A stretch of 64,000 bases of DNA from Chalciporus piperatus (Eukaryota; Basidiomycota; Agaricomycetes; Boletales; Boletaceae): positions 106,865-170,864 of the forward strand of contig JBBPTG010000046.1 in the NCBI GenBank assembly GCA_038093975.1, in the 5' to 3' direction. This document shows, piece after piece, positions 43,814-53,735 of this stretch. The position numbers were made by a program, and so were the translations under genes. Under the pieces are notes generated by a model, which worked only from the letters and a program-made list of their open reading frames with translations, made no database searches and was not told the origin of the DNA. Every line of letters begins with the position of its first letter. Positions within the stretch are counted from its first letter, which is position 1.

Positions 43814-46800
43814 TCAACTGGTGTAGAATACCAGACCGAGTTCAGAGCGGAACTTCTCGAACTTGACATGTCCGAGGTTCTTTGTCAACATATCCGCGGG
43901 ATTGTCAGTTCCGGGGATGTAGAAGAGTTCTACTTCTTTCCACTTCATTACGGCGTCTTGTATAAAGAAGTACCGTAGTGGAATATGCTTATTACGCTTC
44001 TCGGTAACGGGATTTTCACCCATAAATAGTGATCCTTGGTTGTCACCACAGACTGGTATAGCTTTTAGCTTATAACCTAGTTCTGAGAACATGTGGTGTA
44101 TCCAGGATACTTGTCGTGTGCAATCGCTCAATGCCATGTACTCAGCTTCCGTAGAATTGAGGGCGGTAGAGCTCTGCAAGTGCGAATTCCAAAGGAAAGC
44201 ACCGTCCGCAAGTTTCAGGAAAAATCCTGTCTGCGAGTGTCTTGTGATGGGGTCTTGACCCCAATCAGAGTCGGTACAGGCAAAAATGCCTTTGCCAGAT
44301 GCACCATTAAAGGTAAGGGAGTATAGACGAGTACCAACAAGGTATCGACATACGTACATGGCCCTATCCAAGTGCTCCTTAGTAGGATTGGCGGATTGCC
44401 TTGCAAGTTGAGTAACCGCGTAGGCGATGTCTGGGCGTGTACCTAACATCAGGTATAACAACGAGCCTATCACCGTTTGAAAGCGCGTCCGCAATTCGAA
44501 GTTAACGGGGGCAACGTTCTTCTCTGAGTAATAACCCTGAGGAAGTGGATGTTGAGAGGGTTCCAATGAGGAACTACTTCTGGTGCTTACCTAGCGTTGA
44601 GGTTGTTGAGTAACTTCGAACGTTGTGGTTACAAGTCAAGTTGTATTAGAACTCAGATCGACTGAGTCCGAATGTGATATAGAACAAGCGTGGTAACTAC
44701 CTTCTATACTAAGAATGTACGCTACGTTCAACAGTGGAGTGGGTGCGGCTTTAGCATTCGTCATGCCGAAGCATTCAAGCACCTTGTCGAGGTATTTGCA
44801 CTGATCAATGTGCAGCTTTTTGCCTTCTCGACGAAGTTTCATCCCAAGGAACTCTGTAGGTTCCCCGAGGTCTCGACATTCCCATGTCTTCATGAATGTG
44901 GCCTTTAGCTTGTTTACGACAGCTTTGTTAGGTCCACAGAAGAGGGCGTCATCAACGTAAACAATCGCAATGACGATATCATTTCCATTGCGGTATATGA
45001 ACAGGCTGGCATCAGTCTTGAGCCTTGTAAAGCCAAGTTCAGCCATAGACTTGTCTAACGTGCGCCACCAGGATAATCCTGCTTGTTTGAGGCCGTATAT
45101 AGCACGTAGTAGTCTTAGGACTTTGCCTTTTTTATCGGGTGGCATAAAAGCCTCAGGAAACTCCATGTAGAGTTCCTCTTCCAGTTTGCCGTATAGATAG
45201 GCAGATCGTACATCGAGGCCGGTGATGTACCAGTCCTCTAGTGTAGAAAGGGCAAGCATACACCGCACCGTTTCGTATCGTACGACTGGGGAGAAGATCT
45301 GATCGTAGTCTATGCCTTCAACCTGTGAGAAGCCTTTGGCTACTAGGCGAGCGCGTTTACGACCGTCAGACTTGACGTCGAATACCCAGCAATTTTAAAT
45401 GATCTTACGATCAGCTGGTCGATCTACAATCTCATAAACCTTGCGATCTTTGAGCATCTGAAGCTCTGTTTCGCAGGCTTGTCGCCAGAGTTTTTGTTCC
45501 TCGGCAGGAAGTTTGAGTATATCACGGAATTTCCATTCGCGATAGTTGGGATTACTCATTTCATCCGGAATATAAGCACGAGAGCAAAGATAGTTAATCA
45601 ATGCCTCTCCCCCTTCCCTGGTTATGCGTTCGATCTCGTCTTCCGATTCACGCTGCGGTTCTCGTGATGGTTCGCCGTGTCCGATATGCTTTTCCCAGCG
45701 AGATCTCTTCTCAATGTCCTTAATCTGTTGTAAAGGATGACGATCTTCGCCATAGACATTCCCAGGACGAGTAGGGGGTCGGCGTTCACATTGAGATCGG
45801 CGAGGTGGGGCATCAGGTGGTCCAGCTGGTGGACGAACAGATGGCGGTGTGACAGGAGGTGCAGGTGCAGGTGCAGGTGCAGGTGGGGTTTCCGGGCATG
45901 CTGGCTGGGGATCAGGGGCGGGTTTAACCGCATCAGACTGATCGTCAGAGGAGTCAGAGTCTGTAGACTCGTTTTCATTATCGGTGTGTCAATGTGTTTC
46001 AGTGGGTGGGTGGCTTACGGGCCTGTGAGGGCGTGCACCGGGACACTTAGGAAACAAATGCTCATCAAAGATGGCATGTGTCGACGTGTGCATGGAGTTG
46101 TTGGGGCGCATGAAAATGTAGTTGCGCTCACTACCAGGGGCAACACCGAGATAAATCATTAATTGGGACTTTGGTTGTAGTTTCCCTTTCCTTGTTTCAT
46201 CGGGAAGATGCACGTATGCACCACATCCGAATACTCTTAGGTGGGAGACGGAGGATTGTTCCCCTGTAAGTTTCTCCATAGGGGTCTTCCAATTCAACCT
46301 AGCCATTGGTGTACAATTGTACACATGGGATGCATGCGTAATCGCGAATTCCCAGTAAGAATCAGGTAGCCAAGCGTGTAACCGCATTGCCTGTGCTTTG
46401 TCTATTAAGGTGCGGATTAAGCGTTCCGCATGCCCGTTCTGCTGATGTGCGTATGGGGCGGACTGTTGAATACGAATGCCTTCATCGCGCATGTATTCCG
46501 TAAATGCCTTGGAGGTATATTCGCCTCCGGCATCGGATTTCCAAGCCTTTACTTTGGCGTTGTACTGCGTGCAGACGAAAGCAATGAATTGTTTGACCAT
46601 TTTAAGGGTCTGGTCCTTTGTGCGTATGAGGGCGAGCCAGGACATCGATGTGAAGTCATCGTAGAATACGACCGCATATTTAAACTTATGGTATGATTCT
46701 ATCTCGAACGACTTGAGATCAGAGTGAATCAACTCGAAAGGAGCGCTTGCGCGCGTCTCAGTATGAGGAAATGTCCTGTTAGGCTGTTTGCCAAGTTCGC

Positions 46801-48937
46801 AACCGGGACAAATAGGAGGGTTGGACGGAATATCAACGTCCGGGAAATCTTTGAGATGTTTGCGTGCGGCTTTTAGCACGTCACGCGAGGGATGACCGAG
46901 GCGGCGGTGTAGCAAGTCATAGTTCACAGCGGCCATGCTGATAGGCTTGGCATGTGGTTTGACGGTTGGTGCTTTGATCCAGTACATGGTATCACGACCA
47001 TGTGAGTGAAACGATAGTATGGTCTTTTTAATGCAGGTATCTTGAAATTCGATACCGTTCGGAACAGCTTTCAGTGTAAGACACTGATCTTTGAGGAGTG
47101 TACCCATCGAGATAAGCTTGATGTTACAAGTGGGCATGTATATGGTCGGCGATAACCGCACGGTGTTCCCATTGAACTCGACAATCACTGTGCCAATGCC
47201 AAGAATTGGCGCACGACCGTTCGCCGTCTGTGAGTACTCTGGCTTGGTGAAAGCATTGTACTCGGCGAAATCGTTCATATTATTTGTAAAATGGGCCGAA
47301 GCCCCTGAATCTAGCAGCCATAGGTCTGCTGGTGTATCATATACGTCGCTTTTTTGCTTGCCCTTATTGTTCTTCGAACAGTTATCACACAGTGAGAACG
47401 GGGTAGCAGCAGATTCATTTCTATCTACTACATCAGACATATTGTTACGCAATATAAAATTCTGAGGCGAAGGCCGCACGTCAGTGTCTGTGTAGAGAAA
47501 AAGCGGGAATGGGACTTGCCAGACGTCAGCGGCCCCAAAGTCGAAGTACTGCGAGATAAACTCGTCAGGTGCTTCGTCGCCCAAGGAGACGGTATCCTCG
47601 TTTTCCGCTTCATACTCCTCGTCGAGGGGCATGATGGAAGCGATCTCTATCTCCGCGTCTTCGATCGTTTCCTCCAGGCGCTCTAGAAGAGAGCGGGAGG
47701 GGGTTTCGTGAATACGGGAGAAACCAGAGGGGCCGAAGTAGGCCGCACCGAGCTGGTTCTGGAGTGTCCTGTGGTCATTGACCGGGAAGGACATCGAGGC
47801 GCCATCCTTCTTGTAGAAGGGCGAACGCGGGAGAGAGACGGTGGTCTCGTAGTCGATGTGGCGGTTAGCCACAGCGTCGAGCGTACGGACTGTCTCGATG
47901 GTAGGGGTTACACCCAGCCGGTCCGCAAGGGAGATGGCGTTCTGGGTGTGTGGAAATGCGGGAGGCCCATATTGGTGGGCGCCAGTAGTGTGTGCAATGG
48001 TACGAGGGTCGACGACGGGGGAGGTGAAGATGGTGGAGGCCGGGCTTAGCACCGGAGCGTTGGAGAAAGAGGAGAAGGCGAAGGACGCAGATGCGTCGTT
48101 CGCATTGGCGCGACATTCGTCACGCTTCTTCTTGCCCTTCTCCGAGCGTTTACCTTCTCTGCGCTTCTTCTTCTTCTGCTCGCCTTCCGGCTTCTGCGAG
48201 GCAGAGGACTCCTGTTGTTGATTAAACTTGGGGTCGTCCCCCTTCCGCTTAACAGCGGAGATTTGGTTTGCCTGCTGAGCAGGCTGCACATTCTTCGGCG
48301 CACGACGGGAGATATGCTGCTGGTAGGCAGCGACGACGCGCTGTTCGATTTGCACCAGGGTAGGTGCAGCGGGAGCGGGGGTGGCGGTGGTGACGGCGAT
48401 TCCTGTGGGGACGGATCTCTCGTTGACTGACTTAACGACATAGTCGGCGTAGGTGGGGAGCTTGGCCAACACGAACATCTGCTGGACGTTATCTGGGATG
48501 GTATACATCAGAGTGTTCAGTTTCGCGAACAAGCTGTTGAGAGCGGCGAATGTCTTCCCCGGGAGGTCTTCCTTGGGGAAGTTGATCGCGAGCATCTTCT
48601 GAATTTCCGTATACGCAGCGGCGTCCGACGTGGAGTCGTACCGCGTTTTGATCGTGTTCCAGAGTTGAGCGGAGTCGGGATAAGTAGCGAGAGGGAACTG
48701 GCTGGCGACGTGTGTTTCGAGGCGCATGCGCATGGAGCCGAGGACCTTATCATTGTCGTCTTGCCACGCATCGATCTGCGCCTGGGTTGCAGGCGGGACA
48801 TCTGTGGTGGCAGGGATGGTGCGAACCATGACTTTCTGCCATAAACCTTGAGAGCGGATGTAGTCCTGCATCTCTTCGGCCCAGCGAGAATAGTTGGTGC
48901 CGTTCAGGCGAGCGATCTCCTTGAGTGCGGAAGACAT
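43814..48937 (-). pseudogene. Copia gag-pol polyprotein (two nonsense codons, solo LTR insertion)
   Basis: ATG 48937 (MSSALKEIARLNGTNYSRW), a UBN2-type Gag. Then a lysine-rich part, protease LLDSGASAHF (about 47310), the pre-integrase H-C region (LLHRRLGHPSR ... CPGCELGK), the integrase core (IHSDLKSFE, WKSDAGGEYTS, QQNGHAERLIRTL) and, after TGA 45989-45991 and TAA 45395-45397 in the same frame, the RT (GLDVRSAYLYG, LYGLKQAG, IVYVDDALF). The RT is cut at 44734 by a solo LTR; RNase H follows (ACTDSDWGQD, STALNSTEAEYMAL, VCGDNQGS) to 43814. A mucin-like PAPAPAPAPP stretch lies before the RT. Confidence 0.92.
44550..44733 (-). mobile_element. Solo Copia LTR inside the Copia RT
   Basis: 184 bp, the same family as the host element's LTRs but with several differences (for example CCAATGAGG for CCTGTGAGG and AACTTCG for AACGTCG). 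Perfect TSD GTGGA (44545-44549, 44734-44738). It interrupts the RT after the FLGMKLRREGKK region. Confidence 0.94.
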
Positions 48938-49191
48938 AGTAGAGTATCTAGTGGGATGATGCGTCAGCATTGCCTTTAATCGAAGAAAGAAAAAAGGGAG
49001 CGGGTGGAACCGCGTCAGCGTGAACGCTCAGAGCCCATATCCTAGGGGGACATAGTCTCCCCATGGGATCTGACTCATTGTGGTCATGTCCCACCTGAGC
49101 GTGACCGCGTCATGAGGGATGCCCGGCGGTAAAACCGCGCAGAGCGACCAAACGTTCTTGTTAGGCAAGAACACCAGAGTAGTCAGCGGCG

Positions 49192-49228
49192 CTTTCGCGC
49201 ACAGCTGAGCTACCCAGGGCTCATAACC
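49192..49228 (-). promoter_or_regulatory. Copia primer-binding site, iMet-tRNA anticodon-arm type
   Basis: On the plus strand the bases next to the 5' LTR read CCCAGGGCTCATAACC, which looks like the anticodon stem-loop of initiator tRNA-Met (anticodon CAT). In element orientation the PBS is therefore complementary to an internal part of the tRNA. Drosophila copia is known to prime from a 5' half-molecule of tRNA-iMet; the same mechanism is inferred here. Confidence 0.65.
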
Positions 49229-49413
49229 TGTTGAGAGGGTTCCTGTGAGGAACTACTTCTGGTGACTTACCTAGTGTTGAGGTTGTTGAGTAACGTCGAA
49301 CGTTGTGGTTACAAGTCAAGTTGTATTAGAACTCAGATCGACTGAGTCCGAATGTGATATAGAACAAGCGTGGTAACTACCTTCTATACTAAGAATGTAC
49401 GCTACGTTCAACA
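49229..49413 (-). repeat. Copia LTR (5' LTR of minus-strand element)
   Basis: 185 bp, identical by eye to the partner at 43558-43742. The TSD AGTCT follows at 49414-49418. Confidence 0.93.
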
Positions 49414-49495
49414 AGTCTTCGTACCAGTTGCCAACTGGACTTCGAAACACTAATCAGGGGTGAACGGAGGTCAATAAACAGCGCCAGCAGGCAGA

Positions 49496-49841
49496 TCATT
49501 GGTCTGTGTTGAGAATTGAGTCTCTGATTGGTCTTGACTTCACATGTAACTTGATAATATCTGATGTATCACTACAAAAAACATGCTGTTTTGAAATGCT
49601 CATATCTCTGTGGCATGTAAATTGTTTTGCTTGACCCAGGGACCGATTTATAGCCAAGAACCGGTACTATTTTTAATCTCTCCCACGCTAAGCGTAAAAT
49701 CAGTTGCAACCGCCAAAAGACCGGTTTTTATCGGTTTTGGCCCAGTCTTTTTGAATTAATTAATTAAAAAACCGGTGTCGGTCCGGTCGCCTTCCTAATA
49801 AGGAAACAGACCGGACCGGACCGGACTTTAAAACACTAGTG
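49496..49841. mobile_element. hAT-type MITE (GTCCGGTC family), inverted, truncated
   Basis: The reverse complement of the left half of the MITE family, ending GACCGGACTTTAAAACACTA at 49841. The other end is missing: similarity starts abruptly near 49496, 36 bp after the TSD of the neighbouring MITE. The next eight bases (GTGGTGAG) have no partner upstream. A deletion between two MITE copies is likely. Confidence 0.82.
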
Positions 49842-50411
49842 GTGAGGCAAACAGCCCGATGAGCGGCTAGGTTCGAGGTCGAGGTGAGTGGATGTGGGAT
49901 TGTACTTACCTCGTGATGCCGGCGGGGCTATTGAGCTCACGCCGGCCGTGTTTGAGGTGTCAAGGATGCTGGTGGTGAGGTGCCAGTGGAAGGTCCTGGT
50001 GATGAGGTGGAAGGGCAAACAGCCTGAGCGGCTGTTTGCGGCTGCGAACGAGGTGAGTGGATGGGGTGCCAGTGGTAGGCAAGTACAAACTTACCTTGAG
50101 TGCCGGCGGAGCTGTTGAGCCCACGCCGGCTTTGTTTTCGAGCCGAGTGAGGTGGTGGTGGTAGGGTGGTGGGGGGAGAAGGCCCGAGCAGCTGTCATCG
50201 AGGTGAGTGGGTGAGGTAGTGGGTGAGTTTAACTCACCTCATCATCAGGAAAAAACTCCTATGCCATAATAGGCCATTTGTGCTGCTATGGTGCACAAGG
50301 GGGCTTTTTGTGCTATAAGGGGGCCTTTTGTGCTAAAGGGTATACTTTGGCACCTTATGTGCCATTTGATATCCCCAAATATTACATATGATATAGTATT
50401 GATAAAAATAT

Positions 50412-51260
50412 TTAGTACAACATCTGATAAGAGTACTTGCTAGACCAATTGTTGAGTAAAAAAGAAGAACAATTGTCTAGTACATTGTTGGACTTCCATT
50501 CTGATGGCCACTGGGATGAACCAGAAGCTAAAGGTATTAGTTGACAGGTTTGTCGTATAGTTTTAACAGAAACTATGTCTCCCTGAACAACAGCGGGCAA
50601 GTGAGAGGATGGATGCAAAAGAGCAGGTTTGGAAACAGTGTACATATTATGGAACTTGCCTGGGGAACTGGAGAGGCGGTACCATTCTATGTACGCCAAT
50701 GGTTCCTTGGGCCAATTGGCAGGTGCTGGCGTCAACAGAGAAAGGGTGGCGGGTAATTTGAAAATCACCCTCAGGCGCCCTATTCTCATTCCTGTGGCCC
50801 AGAGTCAGTGATGGAGATGATTGATTTAAAACAATGAACCCTTACCTTGTAAGCCTGCGGTCTCTGCATCTCCCCGGTAGGCCACTGCTACCGTGTCAAA
50901 CCTGCCTGGCTTGGCCTTGATAGAGTCCACCCCCTCCTCACCATCGACGTCGTTGCCCAGGACATCCAAGGCAAACTTGCAGGAATGCCAGACATCAAAC
51001 TTGTCAAAGGGAAGGTGGGCATACGGGACAGCAGCTCGAGCAAGAGTTTCGCCTGCAGGGAGCAGGGAGTTGAGGTAGTTGCGAAGGTGGTGGGCAAAAG
51101 AGGGCGCATTGTGGTTTTTTTGAATGCTGGCGATGGTCTGATGGGGGACAGCAGGTTGTTGGGCGATGGCTAGTCCAGTGAGGGTGGATGTTGGGTTGGG
51201 TAGTTCTTGCTCCTCTTCACATTGTTCAAAACCAAGTAAGTTTGTTTTGTAATTTACCAA
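50412..51260 (-). pseudogene. Plavaka-like transposase, C-terminal exons
   Basis: Exon a (50879-51260) reads SFAHHLRNYLNSLLPAG, PYAHLPFDKFDVWHSCKFAL and PGRFDTVAVAY, ending GLQG at a GTAAGG donor. A roughly 54-bp intron ends CCACAG, and exon b reads MRIGRLRVIFKLP, EPLAYIEWYR, MYTVSK, DIVSVKTIRQTCQLIP, SNNVLDNCSSFLLNNW. The PF(D)xxxVWHxxKF, RFDTV and LIP...NVL..C.SFLxNxW patterns match, from memory, the Plavaka class (CMC-related) of fungal DNA transposases. The N-terminal catalytic region is missing. Confidence 0.65.
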
Positions 51261-51589
51261 AACATCTGATGGGTTGGATGCTCTACACCCTGGTAATAGA
51301 TGGCAAACCTATATGGGCATGTTAAAGGCGTTCCAGGCAAAGTCTCCAACATACCTGAAACAACTTCAAAGCAGGATCCAGGAGGAGACTGGGTATGACT
51401 GTGTTTCATTCTCATTATTGTTACGTATCTGATTTTTTTTTCATCTCCTTATTTTCAGCATCGCTCCCTCAACATCCACTGACCACATCTTTGACTTTGC
51501 AAGCCTTGAGGCGAAGGCCAAGGGCCAATCTACGACTGAATCTACGGCTGGGGATACAGCTCCAAACATTCCTCCTGCTTAGTTGTAGC
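51254..51589 (+). pseudogene. C-terminal fragment of an unrecognised ORF in TIR element C
   Basis: Plus strand: from about 51254 the frame reads KTSDGLDALHPGNRW, MGMLKAFQAKSPTYL and QLQSRIQEETG. A GTATGA donor and a roughly 66-bp intron ending TTTTCAG follow, then APSTSTDHIFDFASLEAK to a TAG near 51589. It overlaps tail-to-head with the minus-strand transposase start. Function not recognised; possibly a second ORF of the autonomous element. Confidence 0.4.
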
Positions 51590-52721
51590 TGCTGTAATTT
51601 GTTTTCTGTTTTTGGGCTGGTTTTGGGCCGCTGCAAATGAATCATGTTTCCCCTGTTCTAAATGTGTGACAAATGAGTACAGAGAGTGAAGAATGGTGAC
51701 AAAAGGAAAAGTCCCAGATTACATTTGGACATTTCCAGATAGCACTATATGTGCGCATGTGCATATCTGACACAAAAAGCCAAAGCTGAGCATAGGCCAT
51801 TGGTCCTGTTAAAATACCTACTATATGGTACTATATAATGCTATATGGCACTTTTTGTGTGCTATTTTGTGTTATTTTACAGGGGACTTTTGCATTCTGG
51901 CCATTGAATCCATATGACACATATAGTAACATATATCATCAAATACCTCCATATATCATCAAAGAGTGATATAGGGAACAGAGGTTTTTTCCTGATGATG
52001 AAGCCGGCGGGCTGTTGAGCCCACGCCGGCCGTTTTGTTCGAGTTCGAGTCGAAGGTGAAGTGAGGTGGTGGCCTGAGTGGCTGTTGGCGAGGTGAGCGG
52101 GTGGGTCGGTAGGTAAGTAAAAGCTTACCTTCGACAGCCGGCAGGGCTGTTGAGCCCTCGCCGGCTGTGTTTTGTGCGTTGGATAGTGGGTGAAGTAGTG
52201 AGAGAACAAGTGGAAAGTGCTGACGCGGCAAGTTCAACGTAGTCACGTGACTTGCTCGCGCGGATTTTTGACAGGTCCAACCGTTAGGGAAATGAGGCTA
52301 CACTTCATTAGGCAATTTTAGTACACTTTTTGTACCCACTTTGCTACACTCTTAAGTACCTTTAGTACACTTTTTGGTACACGTTTGGTACACTCAATTA
52401 TTACACACTTTGCTACACTTTTAAGTACACTTTAGTACACTGTTTTTGTACACTTTGGCTACACTCAATCCTAATGACTTTCCCACACTTGTAACTACAC
52501 TTTTAGTCCGCTTTTTTGTACACTTTATTACACATATTTCCTATACACTTTGCTACCCTTTCAACAGGTTTTTCAAATGCAAGGTTGATAATTTTAGTAC
52601 ATCAGAAATAGACTCATATAGCATCAAATGGCACCATAGTAGCCTATATAGCACTTTGTGCATCATATGTGCACAAATAGCAACCTATAGCCATCTATGG
52701 CATAGGGTGTTTTTCCTGATG

Positions 52722-53224
52722 TTGTTCACACCTTGTCATCGCTGACCTTACTGCTGAATAAGTGTCGAGCAACCCCACTGCATCTCAGCTTGCCGCGTCT
52801 CCTGTCCCTTTCATCGAGTGGAACGGGATACTTGATCTCCCCGCTGCTGAGGCATATCCCGCCTCCACCAGCATCATCGCGGATCTCAAACGAGAGAATC
52901 TCCGCATCCAGGAAGACATCGCTCGTACTCGGGCGTTACACGCTGAAAAGGAAAGAGAATTCCTTGAGCAGTACGCAGTACCGATAGTTCCAAAGCACAA
53001 CTATTCGAACCTCTACGTTGATTGGTTAGAAGAGCTGGTAATTCCCCCTTACCCACGCCACATGTCCACTGTTAACCCCGCAGACCTTCAGATCGGTACC
53101 GTCACTTCCACCTATCGAGGCTATTTGGGCACCACCACCGCCCAACCCCCAACAAATTCTAGCCGACACCTTCAGCGTTGAAGAGTTATTTTACCGTGCC
53201 TCCTCAATTGAACGAGCCCCAACC
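52722..53224 (+). pseudogene. Unrecognised ORF fragment next to Gypsy III (possible gag-like)
   Basis: The frame SSNPTASQLAASPVPFIEW ... IIADLKRENLRIQEDIA ... KHNYSNLYVDWLEELVIPP ... YRGYLGTT is open for about 130 codons, then continues one frame over as LADTFSVEELFYRASSIERAPT to the LTR border. An in-frame TAA lies just upstream. Element E inserted at its 5' side and Gypsy III at its 3' side. A helical segment suggests a Gag or a host fragment; no assignment. Confidence 0.4.
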
Positions 53225-53694
53225 TGTTACGATCACTCATTCTTTCCTTCTTTGTTACCTTGTACTAAGTCCTAGTCGCTGGTTCAAGTCCTGCCTAGGC
53301 CTCTTATTTCTTACCTTGCTTTAGTCAGCGAACATTCCTTAATGTTCTTTCACCTTCCACGCTTCGTCATCGCTGACTCGTATACTTACCGAGCATGACT
53401 CATTCCTATTCGTCATGACTTGTTCTTACGTATTCTGACTTGTTCTATGCCTGCCCTTAACTCGTTTCTTCACTTATATAAACCCTCGAGTTTCCTCCTG
53501 TAACCCTAACTTAGACCTACGCAATCTAGCTTGGTCTTTCCTCGCTTCCTTTGAACCCTCTGAGAGTCACCGTCCCACTCTTGAACGGACGCTAGGCCTT
53601 AACGTAAACATCCCATCGTTAGGCTACCTTTGAAACCCTTGTCTTTGACTAGGCTTTGCGTCTACGCTTTGACCTACCCGGTACAAGCGTAACA
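53225..53694 (+). repeat. Gypsy III 5' LTR
   Basis: 470 bp. Promoter elements: TATATAA at 53475-53481; the likely transcript start about 26-30 bp downstream at the TAACTTAGACCT stretch (53507-53518). A B-box-like GGTTCAAGTCC lies at about 53280-53290. Confidence 0.9.
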
Positions 53695-53696
53695 AA

Positions 53697-53708
53697 AGGT
53701 CTAAGTTA
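53697..53708 (+). promoter_or_regulatory. Gypsy III self-priming site
   Basis: AGGTCTAAGTTA, starting two bases after the 5' LTR, is the perfect reverse complement of TAACTTAGACCT at 53507-53518 in the LTR, near the inferred 5' end of the RNA. Tf1/sushi elements prime cDNA synthesis by folding the mRNA 5' end onto the PBS. The same 12-base pair of sites is present in Gypsy II. No tRNA 3' end match (TGG start) is seen. Confidence 0.75.
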
Positions 53709-53735
53709 TCCCTGAAGGCTACCCTCGCTGTAGAC

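Larger units (their letters stand above)
43558..49413 (-). mobile_element. Ty1/Copia retrotransposon, complete ends
   Basis: 5856 bp, minus strand, with 185-bp LTRs at 43558-43742 and 49229-49413 that look identical by eye, and TSD AGTCT (43553-43557, 49414-49418). In element orientation a purine tract AAGGGGGAG precedes the 3' LTR. The primer site after the 5' LTR reads GGTTATGAGCCCTGGGT. A single gag-pol frame is interrupted by two stop codons and by a solo LTR of the same family (44550-44733). It is inserted inside a hAT MITE. Confidence 0.95.
42892..49452. mobile_element. hAT-type MITE (GTCCGGTC family) split by a Copia element
   Basis: The MITE proper is 42892-43557 plus 49419-49452. 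The left end reads TAGTGTTTTAAAGTCCGGTC; the right end reads CCAACTGGACTTCGAAACACTA. The 8-bp TSD ATCAGGGG is at 42884-42891 and 49453-49460. The interior has GGTTGCAACCGG palindromes. The Copia element with its AGTCT TSD sits near the right end. The TIRs are less perfect than in the copy at 1343. Confidence 0.9.
50243..51997. mobile_element. CATCAGGAAAAA TIR element C with Plavaka-like transposase exons
   Basis: 1755 bp, ends CATCAGGAAAAAACTC and GAGGTTTTTTCCTGATG, TSD AT (50241-50242, 51998-51999). Inserted in a two-hairpin unit of element E (CTCACCTCATGAAGCC when excised). It carries the C-terminal part of a transposase on the minus strand and the end of another ORF on the plus strand. It is too short to hold a complete transposase, so it is a deletion derivative. 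Confidence 0.88.
49842..52721. mobile_element. Remnant of TIR element E (right end only), hosting TIR element C
   Basis: Two-hairpin units at about 49900-50215 and 52000-52175 belong to one element split by element C (50243-51997). The right end is GTTTTTCCTGATG at 52721, preceded by about fifteen GTACACTTT-type subterminal repeats (52325-52530). This end is nearly identical, inverted, to the left end of element A. The left TIR is absent; the side next to the truncated MITE has been deleted. Confidence 0.75.

Noticed and set aside
49130..49228. A tRNA-like A-box (TAGCTCAGCTG) on the minus strand next to the Copia 5' LTR
   Set aside because: No convincing anticodon and T-arms could be folded at proper spacing; the conserved part is better explained as the primer-binding site and leader.
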